A stretch of 64,000 bases of DNA from Sorghum bicolor (GCF_000003195.3 NC_012876.2:48045276-48109275), one strand, 5' to 3'. Shown: positions 11,129-22,900, numbered from the stretch's first letter. Numbers and translations are program-made. The notes: a model not told the origin generated them from the sequence alone.

Positions 11129-12367
11129 TATTGGGAATTTTAAACGCAAACAAAAAAATCCGCAAGCGCACGGATACCGATGTAGCTTTCACCCGGGAGT
11201 ATTCCAGAGTATCGATTTTCCACAGGGAACGTGAGTGTACTAATTAAGATTCAAGATCGCCCAAGGATAACTATATAATTATTTTTGGTGGGAAGAGAGG
11301 AAGTTTCTTGAGAGTTCTCTAGTTGATCTAAGAATCAAGAATTACTACAAAGATTATTTATTTCGGAACATCAGAACACTAACCACAGAAAGAGATGAGA
11401 AGGGGGCTAGGAAGCTCTGACTGTGGTCCTACAAACACCGATCCGAACGTGGTGGAATACATCGACCGTTAGGGCTGTCACTACCCTTGGGCTACCACAA
11501 CAATCCGCACGATTGGGTGCAATTCCAGGTAATTGCAAGACTAAACACCACGTCTAATCTATTAATTACTACTCTAGCGTTGCAAAGACTAGAGCACTTG
11601 ATGCAAGCGGGAATCCCATAAATAACTTGAATGTAAATAAAAGTAATTAAAGAACTTAGGAATTATGAATTGAAGAACCTGAAGAACGGTGAAGAACGAG
11701 CCAGTTGCTGCAAAAGTACAATGTTAAGGAAGATCCGACAGATCAGGCTCCTCCTCCGCTCTCCTCTTCTCTCTCCTTATTTTCTAGATTACAACTAGAA
11801 CTAACTAGAAACTAGAACTAGAGGAACTAGAACTAGAATTAGATGAACTAGAGGGATCCTCTCTACTTGGATGAATAATTGAAACCCTAGCTTTGATTCT
11901 ATAGAAGAGGTATGTTCTCCAGGGGCCAGGGGCCTTGCTTATATAGTCTTTTCAAATGAATCTGGGCCGTCGGATCAAACCGACATTGATTGAACAGTTA
12001 TCCTTGATCCATTAGGTCGGTGAAGAATAATCCGTGAGGCGGACCCTGAGTGGGCACCACAGGAGGGCGGGCGCCCTGGTCCCTAGGGCGGGCACCCTGG
12101 GCCAGACCCCGTTCTGCCTCCGCTTCGTTCCCGTGGCTTCTGGAGTCTTCTAGATGATAGAAAATTGTGCGGCACGTTAATATCTCTATGTAAACCCAAC
12201 GTGTGGGCCTTTCCTCCATATTTCCTGATAACCCCCTGCAGAAATAGACAAACACCAAAACTCGTGGAATTCTGTCAGATAAAACCCTAAGTTTGGGTGT
12301 TGGTTGCATATAGGTCCTTTTCCATTATTAGTTGACGGTTAAATGTGAGCATTAAGGACCGTCAACA
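11129..12367 (-). repeat. 5' LTR of minus-strand Athila copy
   Basis: On the minus strand it begins TGTTGACGG at 12367. The 3' terminal bases are mutated (CCCAATA instead of CCCAACA). It has a TATA-like box at 11938-11945 and the CTAGTT array at 11791-11854. Confidence 0.93.
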
Positions 12368-12372
12368 AATCA

Positions 12373-13868
12373 CAAGTAGCTCAATTAGCTGCTGCTATAC
12401 CTCCATCAGAAAAAGGCAAAATTCTAGGCCAACCAGATGATTTAGAAACTGCTAACCTTGTCGATATTCACAATGCAACCCAATGTTATATTGAGCCTGT
12501 AGCTGTACAGTGGATTGACCACTCTCTACCAGAGAAGATGGGAGACCCTAGAAGACCTGTCATTCCTATCTCCATAGGATGCCACAGCTTTCCAGAGGCT
12601 ATCTATGACTTCGGCGCAAGTGTCAACATCATGCCCAGGGTAATTTATGAGAAAATATTAAATGATTCCTTGTTATACACAAATATGCGTTTGCAGCTTG
12701 TAGATCAGTCCATTTGCTACCCTGAGGGAGTATTAGAAGAAGTTGTCATTAGAGTGGGGCAATCATATGTCCCAGTTGACTTCATGGTCATGGAGACAGG
12801 AGTAGATGAGAAGGCACCAATCATTTTGGGCAGGCCATTCTTATGCACAACAAAAGAAATCATCTATGCGGAGCACGCCAAGATTGTCCTATCCATTAAG
12901 GACAAGAAGGAGAGATTTGCATTCAAGAACTGCGTCCTAAAAGCTCTTGTAGCCCCGAAGCAATTCTACCAACAAGGAAAGCAAGAACAACAATCAGTGC
13001 CGAAGAAGGAGAACAATAGAAGATGGAGGAAAACCAAGCAGGTAGAGAGTGCTCAATTGATCACCGCTCTCAACACTGAAACTGATCATATGCTACCCAA
13101 GCCTTGCCCGACCAAGAGAGGTGATCTAGGAGTTCCAATCATTGACTGCACAATCAATAACACCACCTTCCCTTACACAGCAGGTATATGATGAATTATT
13201 TGATTTACCTTTATACCCAACACATATTTAGTTGCAGATGGCAGATCAATCATTAAGATTTCCTAGAAGGAATGGTCAAAGATGTAATGGTAAGAATTCA
13301 AGAACATTATATTCTTACAAATTTTCTAGTACTTGACATGTAGAGAGACGATAAGATCCTGATCCTCTTGGGAAGGCCATTCCTCTACATAGCCAAAGCC
13401 AACATCTACATCGGATCAGGGCATATCCTCTTCAACCTACCCACCGAAAAGGTACGCTGACAATTTAGAACACTATGTAACTGTGAGCAAACGAGGAAGG
13501 AATGCAACAAGAGAAGACGCTGAGCCCACCATTAGGTTGCCCGGCCTCACTACGGATTGGAAGACCTCCCTGGCAAGATCGTGAAGTATGAAGATCACCT
13601 TATGATGGAAGAAGAGAACACGCACACACCCCAATGGAGTGAGTGGGCCGCAGAAGCTAAAAGGATGGACCAGATCGCAAAGAAAGAGAAAGAAGATATC
13701 TTAGCCCGATTAGAAACCTATGAGAAAGAGAACAAAACTGAAGAGTTGGGACTATAGAGAGAAGAAGCAAAAGAGACAGAAGCAAGATGGGAGGAAGACG
13801 CACGTACCACATCACCACAAGACGGGGAGTTGACTGAGGTTACCTTAGACAATGAACCCACTAAGTAA
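12373..13868 (+). pseudogene. pro: Two tandem retropepsin-like domains of element A
   Basis: This continues A's gag-pro frame after the Athila insertion. Domain 1 (about 12538-12950) has YDFGASVNIMP with the Asp codon at 12607-12609, and the second-half motif APIILGRPF. It is followed by a linker and then a second copy of the fold: VPIIDCTINN at about 13131, LQMADQSLRFP at about 13235, and ILLGRPFLYIAKANIYIG at about 13360-13415. Domain 2 has lost its Asp-Thr-Gly-Ser region and carries frameshifts and stops. A charged tail (13557-13757) ends near 13868. No reverse transcriptase or integrase follows, so A appears to be a gag-protease-only element. The same two-domain order recurs at 24384-25250. 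Confidence 0.78.
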
Positions 13869-14503
13869 GTCCTCTCCACTATCTAAGTCCTGTCGGTAGA
13901 ATTTAAATTCCGTACCCTAGCCATAAGGTCAGAATAGTAGTTATCTAGTTAAATTAGCATGCATCAGTAATTTGCTTTAATACTCTTAGTAGCATATTTA
14001 TTTCTCTTTGCATATTAATACAAAATACAAACAAATATTTACTGCTTTAATTACATCATCATAAATACCAAAATCCCATGTGAATAAACTTATGGTAACC
14101 CCTTGGGAATATTTACTGTGGTGGCATAAAAAGTTATATAGCATTTATATTTAATTTCTGCAGCATAAATGGAAAATTCAAAAAAAAAGAAGAACAGAAA
14201 AGTGAAATCCTGCTTAAATCAGACAACATCAAAATTAGCTCATAAGAATAATCAATTGCTCATTGGCAGACCGCTAACTCATTATTAAATTCGAGCCTTG
14301 AGTTTTGGTTTTCTTGTTGGAGTATGACTATGCAGGAATAATATCATAACAAGGAGAGAGTCTATCGGTGGCACCTACCAGGTTGGCACTAGCTAGCTTG
14401 CTCTAAAGGACATCTACACAAAGTATTGCAAACATCCAGCTTGGGGGAGGAGCATCCCCTAGTTATCAGGTAATTATACCTGAGGGATTATCGAGTCTAT
14501 ATA
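13869..14503 (+). other. 3' non-coding region of element A
   Basis: AT-rich with no ORF. The phrase actgtggtggcataaaaa (14115-14132) is shared with element N after its protease region (about 26759-26776). It holds a G/C hairpin at 14444-14459. It ends abruptly at the chromovirus LTR that starts at 14504. Confidence 0.65.
14444..14459 (+). other. Short hairpin downstream of protease region
   Basis: GGGGA / loop of 6 / TCCCC, after the phrase catccagctt. It is homologous to hairpins at 27066, 41015 and (minus) 6381, with the stem kept by compensatory changes. Confidence 0.5.
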
Positions 14504-17231
14504 TGTAACACCCTAAAGTTTGCAAGTATTTAAAATAGGAGAATTTAATTTAATTTTGTATTTTTTATGCTCATGAAACATAGGAAAATAATATTTTTTC
14601 ATTAAAATAAAAGTTATCATAGAACTTAGCAACATGGATGTGCATTCATGCTGGAGCATTTGTACTTTTGTATTGTGTGATTTTGAGCAAGGTTCAAAAT
14701 TGTTTCAAACTGATTTGAAAATAGTTTAAAGATAAATAAACAAAAAAAATAAAATAGAGAAAGAAGAAAACCTCCTTTCCTCGCCCAGCAGAAGCCTAGC
14801 CAAACATTCCTCCTCTCTTCTTCACGCCGTGGGCAAGCGCCCAGCCCAGCTCTCCCGCGGCCTGCCTTTCTTTTTCCTCAGCCCAGCTTCTCAGAGCCAG
14901 CCCAGCAGGACGGCCTAGGGCCCAGGTCGCATGCACCCTCCCCTCTCCTCCTTTTCCTCTGACTGACAGCTCGGCCCCGTGTACAAACTCGCTGACAGGT
15001 AGGTCCTACGCGTTAGCGTCATGATATCGTTTCCTTCATCTTCCCCAACTCGCGAGCAGAATGGACTCTGCTCGGGACCGAGCCCCAACCCCGGTTTCCA
15101 TGGGATTTGATGAAGGGAGCCCCAATTGACCCCTTAAAAGCCTTGTAACCCTCCCTGCGATCCTCTTTCGCGTCTAGCACAGTCGGGAAGCCCTAATTGC
15201 CCTGTTTCGCCGTGCATCGGATCTCGCTGAGCTTGCGTTATCCGCCGCCACCGTGGACCTCCCTACCCATTGCTGACTTGACAAATTCGAGTCCTTGTCG
15301 AGCTTTGCGTTGGGGTAACGAAGTTTCGGAGCCGCTTCTCTTCTTTTTCTTCTGCTTGGGGTGCTCGCTAACTCGGCCATGGCTTGCAGGAACACCGCCG
15401 CCCGCCACCCCACGTGGTCTTATCTCTCCGAGCTGTCCCCGTCCTTTATCTTGGTCTAGGTGAGTTCGCGATCCTCTTATCTTCGTCCCTGTGCTCTCGG
15501 ATTGAGGAACGGTGCACTAAATCGTTGAAACCATGAACTCCGGTGAGGTTCTGGTGTTTTCCAGCCATGGAGCCACCGTGCAGTCCCTGTGCGCCACCGG
15601 CAGTTGCTCTCCCATCCCCTAGATGTGTTCTGGACCATCGGATCGAGATTCAACGGCTCAAATTCGACCATACCCCTTCATCTCTTCTTTTTGCTAAAGA
15701 GCCCCTCGCCTATTTCAATATTGAACCTGCAGTCCTTTACGTGGTTAGAAAATACGTTTTGCTGTGTTGAAAACGTAAACTGTCTCGCCTTGTTTCAAAA
15801 TACGTTTTCAGTATTTACAAAAATACCATTGAGTTTATTTAGGCCGTAAAATATTCGTTTTAATTCTGTTTTGACCGATTCAAATTTCCTTGGATTCGTA
15901 TTCATGAGCTCTACATGTTAGTAAAATTGTTTACTCAGTTTGAAACTTTTTAATTTCGTGACTTTTTTTAATTAATTATTTTTCTATAGGAAATCTTAGA
16001 AAATCCATATCTTCTTCGTTTTAACTCTGATTTTTGTGATCTTTACGTCTGTGAGATCGTAGCGATGCGTAGAATCATTTTACAAACATTTCATACTGTT
16101 TTTATATGATTGGTGTACTGTTCTAATTTTCGCCTTGTTTGCTTCGTGTATGTTGTCTCCGATTGTTTGTGTGACCGATGATCGAGTATAGACGATATGC
16201 AATTCGTGGTGCACAAGAGTACTTTAGTGATCAAGAACAGAGCCTTGGACAACTAGTAAGACCAGCGGGATCAACAAGAGCATTTGGATTAAGGCAAGTA
16301 TAGCATTTGGGTTTTAATTCTGTGACCATGATCCTGTGACTAGATTAATGTTAAGTAATAAATGATAAAAATGACTTTTTAGCAACTTGATGATTTATCT
16401 GTACGTGATCACCCGGGACAATAGTGCAACCATGAGGGCTATAATGGCTCTGGATTTAGCCTAGTATGAAGACCTTTTCTAGCTTGTTAGAGGTTACCCG
16501 AAAGGGCGTTAGAGGGGCCTAACCGTTTTGGGTATAGTGTGGCCTCTGTCTTTATGTGTATAGGCTACGAGTCATTGTGTCATTGGAAGGGGGCTCTATA
16601 TCTGTGCGCCCGGGAAACCTTGCGGCCCTAACATGTTAGACGAACTTTTGAAAGACTTCATAGTGATCCCTGCCGACCTTCCTTGGAAGTGGGTTAAGAG
16701 GCTGATCACCTCGGGTGAAAGGGTAAATCATGACTCATGGGTAAAGATGTACAACCTCTGCAGAGTGTTAAAAACTAGTATACTAGCCGAGCTCACGGTC
16801 AGGAGCGACCTTGGGGACATCTACATTAAGGGTGATGATTCTTGAGTGTTAAATATGCTCATTATTTATTATTTAATGCTTTACATTATTTATGTCACAT
16901 TAATCATGAGATTGTGGGAACTATAGAATCTAGTTGCTATACTTGTGGAGTTCGACATGCACTCACTCTTGCTATTTTCCCCAAATCTCAAGAGAAGTTT
17001 AGGCTTGTGATCAACCAGTCAGTTGGATCCTGTAGAGTGGAGTTAATACCCGAAGTTGGAGTTATCTTCCATTGTTTGCTGCTTAAGGTTATCTCTAATT
17101 TAATATGTACGTTATATAATTTATGCATTGTCTTTTGACATTACCCCTTATTTGTAGCTATATGTGAGAATTGACTTCTAAGACTCACGTATGGTGCATA
17201 TCTGGTTTTATCCTTAAAATCGGGTATTACA
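14504..17231 (+). repeat. 5' LTR of a chromovirus-like element (Tekay/Del type)
   Basis: It starts TGTAACACCC and ends GGTATTACA, followed after 3 nt by a tRNA-Met primer site, which together define a 2.7-kb 5' LTR. A GC-rich island (about 14780-15480) follows an AT-rich start, as in the other long LTRs here, and ends near a possible splice donor (ctaggtgagt, 15457-15466). The short ORFs inside the island do not resemble known proteins. The element is cut at 18882 by the Tat insertion, so its genes lie right of the window or are lost. Lineage is inferred from LTR size and primer only. Confidence 0.8.
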
Positions 17232-17234
17232 AAG

Positions 17235-17246
17235 TGGTATCAAAGC
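17235..17246 (+). promoter_or_regulatory. Primer-binding site, tRNA-Met type
   Basis: tggtatcaaagc differs at one position from TGGTATCAGAGC, the complement of the initiator tRNA-Met 3' end used by many plant LTR elements. It lies 3 nt after the LTR. Confidence 0.85.
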
Positions 17247-18881
17247 AATGCTGCCTATAGGACGCAAGCCTATTTAGAAATTGACCGTCTTAATATATTG
17301 AAATTGTTATAAAATCCTTGTTCTATAAACCTTGATATTTTTCTCTACACTATATCTTTTCCATTGCTATTCATCCTTACCTTGATGCTTATTTTAAAAG
17401 TACTTGTTCTCACCTTCACTCCTTGAGTTGGTATGCTTTTAGAACCTTCTCTTATCATCTTCTTGTGTCTTTTAAAGAGAAGTTTTAGGATTTTTATCCT
17501 TACTATGAAGAGAACGATAGTATCGCAAGTTGAGTGAAGTGTGAACCTTCAATGCTTAGTTGGTTTGTTATTATGTTTATGCTTGATTTGGATCTTTGTA
17601 ATGAGTGCAATGATTTTGTGGGATTTCTCCATAATATCATTTAGTTTATATGCCTAAGGCATAAGGAGTAGTGAAATAAGTAGTTGGGGTTGGTTATATC
17701 ATGTTTCGGTCCCCTGCTGTTTTCTGGAGCAGTCTGGAATTATTCTGGTTTATCTCAAGATTTGGTCGTGCAAAGTTTATCAAATATTTCTGGGAACAAC
17801 TAGACTTCAAGGTCTTTCTCTGACCGCAAGAATCACCCTCATAGCTATTGTGGTTTGGAAGTTACAAAAATCACAAAATGATACAGATGTGCTATCAAGA
17901 ATCTGGACCAGTTTTAGTTGACTACTGTTTGAGACAAATATACTATAGAATTTGGAAAAGTGATATATACAAAAGTTGTAGACCATTTGCGAAGCTTTCC
18001 AACGGTATAAGCTGGAACTTATTTGGATAAGTAGAACCTGAGATATGATATTTACAATTGGATATTTCTGTACTGTTTCAAAATTTGGACAGATCTAGTA
18101 TTTCCTATTTTCAGCGAAGTTAAAGTCAGAATCTGGGTAAATATTGTATACAAAAGTTGCAGAGGATTTCATAAGCTTTTCAACAATATAAGGATCATCT
18201 CCGGATGAGTTAAGTAGCTCGAGATATAACTTCTTGAAGTTACTGCACCTTTGCTGAGACATTGTCAGGATGGATTTCATATTTGGCTATTTTACCTAAG
18301 CTTAAAGACAGAACCTAAGGAAGTTTTCTATATGAAAGTTGTAGGAAATTTCACAAGTTTTCTAGGTATAAGCTACAACTCTATTGGATTGACAGAATGA
18401 GAGTTATATGTGTTTTATTATGCTGATGTTTTTCATATCGCGAAGAAATTTCAGAATACTTGTTTCTTCACTTGCACATAATTTATTTGGGATGTCGGAA
18501 GGTTCCAATGTTAGTTAACTTGTCTGGAAAAGTGCAAGCTACCCTTCATGTGTCCCCTAGTATAACTTTTCTTAAGGGGGGTAGCCTAGTTAAAAGGAGT
18601 TACCAGGAGAAGGATTAGTAAATGTTGGATCATCTGTAGGGACCTCGAGAGTTCAGTAAGTTTGATTTGTGATTCAAGATATTGTTCCATTTGGAGTGTG
18701 CTGATATCGATGGAGATATAAGTCATTGCTGATACTCATATCTTGGAAGTGGTGCTTATGAGGATCAGATGACACCAATGTTTACAAAGCTATATGTGGG
18801 ATGTGAGCACGGAACAACTTAACTGTGATAAAGGTATTGATAGTTGGAATTCAGTGTTGGGACTAACCTTGGATTAAGAGA
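17247..18881 (+). other. Untranslated leader of the chromovirus-like element
   Basis: No convincing ORF in 1.6 kb. It contains a degenerate tandem repeat (17966-18510). The Tat LTR begins at 18882. Confidence 0.6.
17966..18510 (+). repeat. Degenerate tandem repeat, about 181-bp period
   Basis: The phrase tata(c/t)(a/g)aaagttg(t/c)ag starts at 17966, 18147 and 18329, with spacings of 181 and 182. Each is followed by a related sequence (aagctttccaacggtataag, aagcttttcaacaatataag, aagttttctaggtataag) and then by a gagatat-like block. Unit borders are approximate. Confidence 0.6.
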
Positions 18882-19610
18882 TGTTGATGCAAAAGTAGAT
18901 CTACAAACACAAAGGGCTAATACCCGATTCAACGTTAAGTTGTGCCAGCCGATTTGACCTTACAATCGACAAAGGTGATAACTCGAATACTTTGGTCCCG
19001 ACAACAGCGATGCGCCCGGATGTCACGACCAAGGGGTATTCACGCGGAACTCGAGAACTCATCGAGGTTGACTCGAGGAATTCCTAAGAACTCGTAGTAA
19101 AAGGAAAATACGTAAGTTGATGAAGTCGTCGAAAAAGTAGTTGCTGGAATAGATGTAAAAACTTGTGTTTGATTGATTGTGTCTATTACATCGCTACGGG
19201 GCCTACATTTATACCCTGTCCAAAAGAGTTATAATCAGACACGACTAGGACTCAAATTCTAAATTGAACGGAATCCGTATACAAAACAAACTCTAATAAC
19301 TATGGAAAACATTAATCTATCTACCACAACTGATCGGCACACCATCGCCATCCGATTAGCAATTCCTGCGCCTCTCTTTGTGACCATCGGCAATTCACCT
19401 TTCGTAGTCATCGGCAACCATCAGTATCAGTCATCGGCATAGATCCATCATCTCTCTTGGACTTGACCACATTCTGTTGTTCCACCATCGGTATCAACCC
19501 TCATCAGCAGCTCTCCTGTCAACTAGTCACCACTTGTTCGCCTGCCGATCTACGCCTCATTAACTCCCAGATACGTACCCAAAGATATGTGTCCAAAAAC
19601 AGTGTCAACA
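18882..19610 (-). repeat. 3' LTR of the Tat element
   Basis: On the plus strand it begins TGTTGATGC and ends TGTCAACA. On the minus strand it starts TGTTGACACTG directly after a polypurine tract. It is rich in ATCGGC/GCCGAT-type hexamers (several between 19330 and 19550). The matching 5' LTR is outside the window. Confidence 0.8.
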
Positions 19611-19613
19611 CAT

Positions 19614-19626
19614 GGCCCCCAATTTT
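19614..19626 (-). promoter_or_regulatory. Polypurine tract of the Tat element
   Basis: On the minus strand aaaattgggggcc lies 3 nt before the LTR start. This fixes the element's orientation. Confidence 0.8.
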
Positions 19627-20172
19627 GGAGCATAAAATCATTAATGCTCCAAAATTCTCTCCAGTAATGATGCCTTTTCGCAATTACTCCTTCCTGTCAG
19701 CAATTAATTACCAAATCCAAACAACCTCAGCCCAGTCTTCCAGCATGTACCTCGAATCTCTCAACTTCTCGAACCGAATCTTCCCAATATACATTCATCG
19801 GCAACATTTCCATTAGAAAGGATTGCCGATGGGCCAACCTGGAGATCTTGCACAGTGAAACATCTCCCAAAATCATGACCGCTTGCTGTCAAAGCAACCG
19901 CACAATCCCTTGATTATCGTGCGAAAAGTTACCATATCTACATGAACACCCTCGATTTTCACAGATACAGCAAAGAGATAAGTCAGAAATGCCCCTGCCC
20001 TATTTGTCCAATAAATACTTCCTTCTTCAGTACTCTTCCTCCACCTTGTCATTCTACACCCACCAAACCCATCTTCCTAGTGGCGGCACTATTCGAAAAA
20101 CTCAAGAACTCCAGCAAGGATCTCCTCCAACGATTCTTCGAGTCTTCGATCTCTTCCTCCTCTCGGGAAGAG
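19627..20172 (+). other. Spacer and possible promoter of the antisense gene
   Basis: Non-coding. A TATA-like ataaatac near 20009-20016 lies about 160 bp before the ATG at 20173. Nothing else is recognised. Confidence 0.35.
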
Positions 20173-21288
20173 ATGGCCATCAACTTCGTTGTCTCTGAGG
20201 TTAATTCAACATCACTTTTCTTTTTTTTACCGTACTTTTGATTTTTTGCACAGTTATTTACTTGGTATTTTCTCTCCCTCTCTTTTTTTCTTTCAACCTT
20301 CAAACCCTTAGGAATTGGCCGAGAAAATTGTTATTCCCACCGATCAACCCCACTTTCAATGCCTTGGTCCATTAGGAAATCCAGATCCTACCGATTTGAT
20401 AAATGCATAAACAAATACGATCCCCTTCAGAATAGAGAACTTCTCATTAGATCTGTGGAAAGACACCTTTCGATCCTGGCCCAGTTCTACCAAGGGGTGG
20501 AGAGATTGGTTCCTGTGAATCGGTAACTCAAATGAAGTCTAATGGGGCGAGCGTAAACTAGACCAGTGCATTAGGCTATCCATTGCTGATATGCAAAGAA
20601 ATGAATCATTAATGATAGCAGCTTTGTACTTCTGGTTAGACACCCTTAATGCCTTCTTGTTTGGCCATGGCCCTGCTTCACCTACTCTCACCGATGTGCT
20701 CATGCTTACTGGCTTAGACATATCAACTGCCGATGATAGCCATATATATGATCGCAAACCCGAGCGTAAATTAGAAACCCGCAACATCGGCGGTTGGTTA
20801 GGGTACACTCAGAAGTACCAGAGGACAGGACCAGTAGGGCAGAGAGAACATGCCATCTTCCTGCATATGTGGCTGGATAAGTTCGTCTTCTATGGCCGAT
20901 CGGTAGGACCAACATCTGTCTACTTATCGGCAGCAGAAAGATTAGCCGATGGCGGCCAATTTCCCCTTGGCCGATACTTGCTTAGTTCTGCCTATCACCT
21001 CCTCCATCAAGTAACTCAGAAGCTCCTATTGGGCGAACCCATTGGCAACCTAGGAGGTCCTTGGTGGTTCATCAACATGTGGCTTAATGTCCACATGCAC
21101 AAACGTCCTCGGTTCGACCTTTTTGCACAACGATTCCCAGAGATATCATCGAAGACTATGAACTAGCCGATGAAGAATCGGCTACTCGCCCACCCCTGAA
21201 TTACAGTGAGGCAGCTATAGTTCTACCTGGCACTGGTGGCAATGAAGATCAGGTTAGCCGATTTTTCTAGACTCTGTATGAGGGTCTT
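20173..21288 (+). pseudogene. Antisense plant-mobile-domain gene, part 1
   Basis: Exon 1 is MAINFVVSE (20173-20199). A GT-AG intron fits 20200-20311, and exon 2 opens ELAEKIVIPTDQ. Exon 2 contains in-frame stops (first TAA near 20408) before a long open part (20591-21166) with FLFGHGPASPTLTDVLMLTG, the characteristic block of the plant mobile domain (aminotransferase-like, PF10536 type). This domain occurs in host genes and in transposon-carried genes; its molecular role is poorly defined. A frameshift near 21140 moves the tail to another frame. The copy is split at 21289 by element N. The gene runs opposite to the Tat element's own genes, so its introns would not be removed from the genomic RNA of the element. 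Confidence 0.78.
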
Positions 21289-21558
21289 TGTTGACGGTCC
21301 TTAATGCTCACATTTAACCATCAACTAATCATAGAAAAGGATCCAAATGCAACCAACACCTAGACTTAGGGTTTTATCTGACAGAATTCCACGAGTTTTG
21401 GTGTTTGTCTATTTCTGCAGGGGGTTATCAGGAAATACGGAAGAAAGGCCCACACGTCGGGTTTACATAGAGATATTAACGTGCTGCGCAATTTTCTATC
21501 ATCTAGAAGACTCCAGAAGCCACGGGAACGAACGGGAAGGAAATCGGGCTCGGAGGCA

Positions 21559-21717
21559 GGGCGCCCGCCCAACTCTCCTGGGCGCCCGCCCAGCTACAGT
21601 GCCCAATCAGGACACGTTTCGCGGACAACGCTCCACCGACCTAAAGGATCGAGGAAAACCGTGCGATCAATGTCGGTTTGATCCGATGGCCCAGATTCAC
21701 TTGAAGGGACTATAAAA
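21559..21717 (+). promoter_or_regulatory. LTR promoter region of element N
   Basis: Two identical GC boxes start 21 bp apart. An ACCGAC/GTCGGT inverted pair (DRE/CRT-like core) and ctataaaa follow within 160 bp, then the C-rich accccctggcccctggag. The layout is kept in the other Athila LTRs. Promoter function is inferred from order and conservation. Confidence 0.6.
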
Positions 21718-21801
21718 CCAGACCCCCTGGCCCCTGGAGATCATACCTCTTCTACAGAATCAAAGCTAGGGTTTCAATTCTTCATCCAAGTAGAGAGGAT
21801 C

Positions 21802-21904
21802 CCTCTAGTTCTTCTAGTTCTACCTCTAGTTCATCTAGATCTAGTTCTAGTTCATCTAGTTCTAGTTCTAGTTCCTCTAGTTCTAGTTCTAGTTAGTTCT
21901 AGTT
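21802..21904 (+). repeat. CTAGTT hexamer array in LTR
   Basis: Imperfect repeats of ctagtt with a few ctagat, catctagtt and cctctagtt variants, downstream of the TATA-like box. Counterparts are at 29268-29370, 30985-31087, 35584-35667, 42600-42660 and, inverted, at 4714-4774 and 11791-11854, with differing lengths. Confidence 0.85.
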
Positions 21905-22574
21905 GTAATCTAGAAAATATGGAGAGAGAAGAGGAGAGCGGAGGAGGAGCCGGATCTGTTGGATCTTCCTCAACATTATACTTTTGCAGCATCTGGTTCG
22001 TTCTTCATCGTTCTCCAGGTTCTTCAATTTATAATTCCTGAGTTCTTTAATTACTTTTATTTACATTCAAGTTATTTATTGGATTCCCGCTTGCATCAAG
22101 TGCTCTAGTCTTTATAACGCTAGAGTAGTAATTAATAGATTAGACGTGGTGTTTAGTCTTGCGATTACCTAGAATTGCACCCAATCCCACGGATTGTTGT
22201 GGTAGCCCTAGGGTAGTGACAGCCCTAACGGTCGACGTATTCCACCACGTTCGGATTGGTGTTTGTAGGACCGTAGTCGGAGCTTCCTAGCCCCCTTCTC
22301 ATCTCTTTCTGTGGTTAGTGTTCTGATGTCCCGATATAGATAATCTTGAAGTAAATCTTGATTCTTAGATCAACTAGAGAACTCTCAGGAAACTTCCTCT
22401 CTTCCCACCAAAAATAATTATATAGTTATCCTTTGGCGATCTTGGATCTTAATTAGTACACTCACGTTCCCTGTGGAAAATCGATACTCTGGAATACTCC
22501 CGGGTGAAAGCTACATCGGTATCCGTGCGCTTGCGGATTTTTCTGTTTGCGTTTAAAATACCCAACAAGCTTTC

Positions 22575-22592
22575 TGGCGCCGTTGCCGGGGA
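22575..22592 (+). promoter_or_regulatory. Primer-binding site of element N, tRNA-Asp type
   Basis: TGGCGCCGTTGCCGGGGA, 7 nt after the LTR. It is identical to that of the Athila copies at 36343 and (minus) 11121. Confidence 0.95.
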
Positions 22593-22687
22593 ACGGTAGC
22601 TGTGCTAGTTTCGAACCAAGTCGTCCGTGTATCCTTTTTCTTTTCCTTTTTTTTACCACACTCACCTTATCATTTTCACCATACCAC

Positions 22688-22900
22688 ATGGATTTCACTC
22701 TAAGCATTAATGAGCATGGAATTTATTTCATAGCCACTTCATTTACTCCATGCTCATATGCAACATCTTCACAATCCATTGGTCTCTCCAACATCACCAC
22801 ATTCGAGATCTCCAACCCCCTCTTCCTTTCTATTCATAAAAACTTTAAAAGGGCGGTTGTCGATGCATATGTCTATAATAAATTTTGCAGATCTCGTTGA
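22688..22900 (+). CDS. Short ORF with Athila gag start, unrecognised body
   Basis: Seventy residues from an ATG at the same place and in the same leader context as the gag start of the autonomous-type copies. It shares only MDFT with them and then diverges completely (LSINEHGIYFIATS...). No domain, signal or membrane segment is recognised. It may be a remnant left where gag was replaced, or simply the first ORF of a non-coding carrier RNA. I cannot say whether it is translated. Confidence 0.3.
   Translation: MDFTLSINEHGIYFIATSFTPCSYATSSQSIGLSNITTFEISNPLFLSIHKNFKRAVVDAYVYNKFCRSR

Larger units (their letters stand above)
4051..12367 (-). mobile_element. Complete Athila-lineage Ty3/gypsy element, defective
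   Basis: LTRs at both ends, a tRNA-Asp primer site, gag, protease, reverse transcriptase, RNase H and integrase in the Ty3/gypsy order, and a polypurine tract are all on the minus strand. A 5-bp target duplication AATCA lies at 4046-4050 and 12368-12372. The Athila assignment rests on the FMDD reverse transcriptase motif, the tRNA-Asp primer and a non-coding stretch of over 1 kb between integrase and 3' LTR. The LTRs differ by roughly 4% over the part compared by eye. Several stops and at least two 1-nt deletions disrupt the coding region. Confidence 0.95.
21289..22567 (+). repeat. 5' LTR of element N
   Basis: TGTTGACGG to TACCCAACA. In order it contains two GGGCGCCCGCCC boxes (21559-21570, 21580-21591), an ACCGAC core (21635-21640), an inverted copy GTCGGT (21672-21677), a TATA-like box (21710-21717) and the CTAGTT array (21802-21904). 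Confidence 0.96.

Noticed and set aside
17848..18280. Short ORFs in the chromovirus leader
   Set aside because: About 60 codons, AT-rich, overlapping a degenerate tandem repeat, with no gag character.
21347..21715. Recurrent ORF of about 120 codons starting MQPTPRLRVLSDRIPR, also at 28813, 30530, 33566, 35127, 42144 and inverted at 5213 and 12309
   Set aside because: It lies in the LTR upstream of the TATA-like box, so it would not be in the element transcript. It recurs only because the LTR recurs, and its frame is not kept equally among copies.
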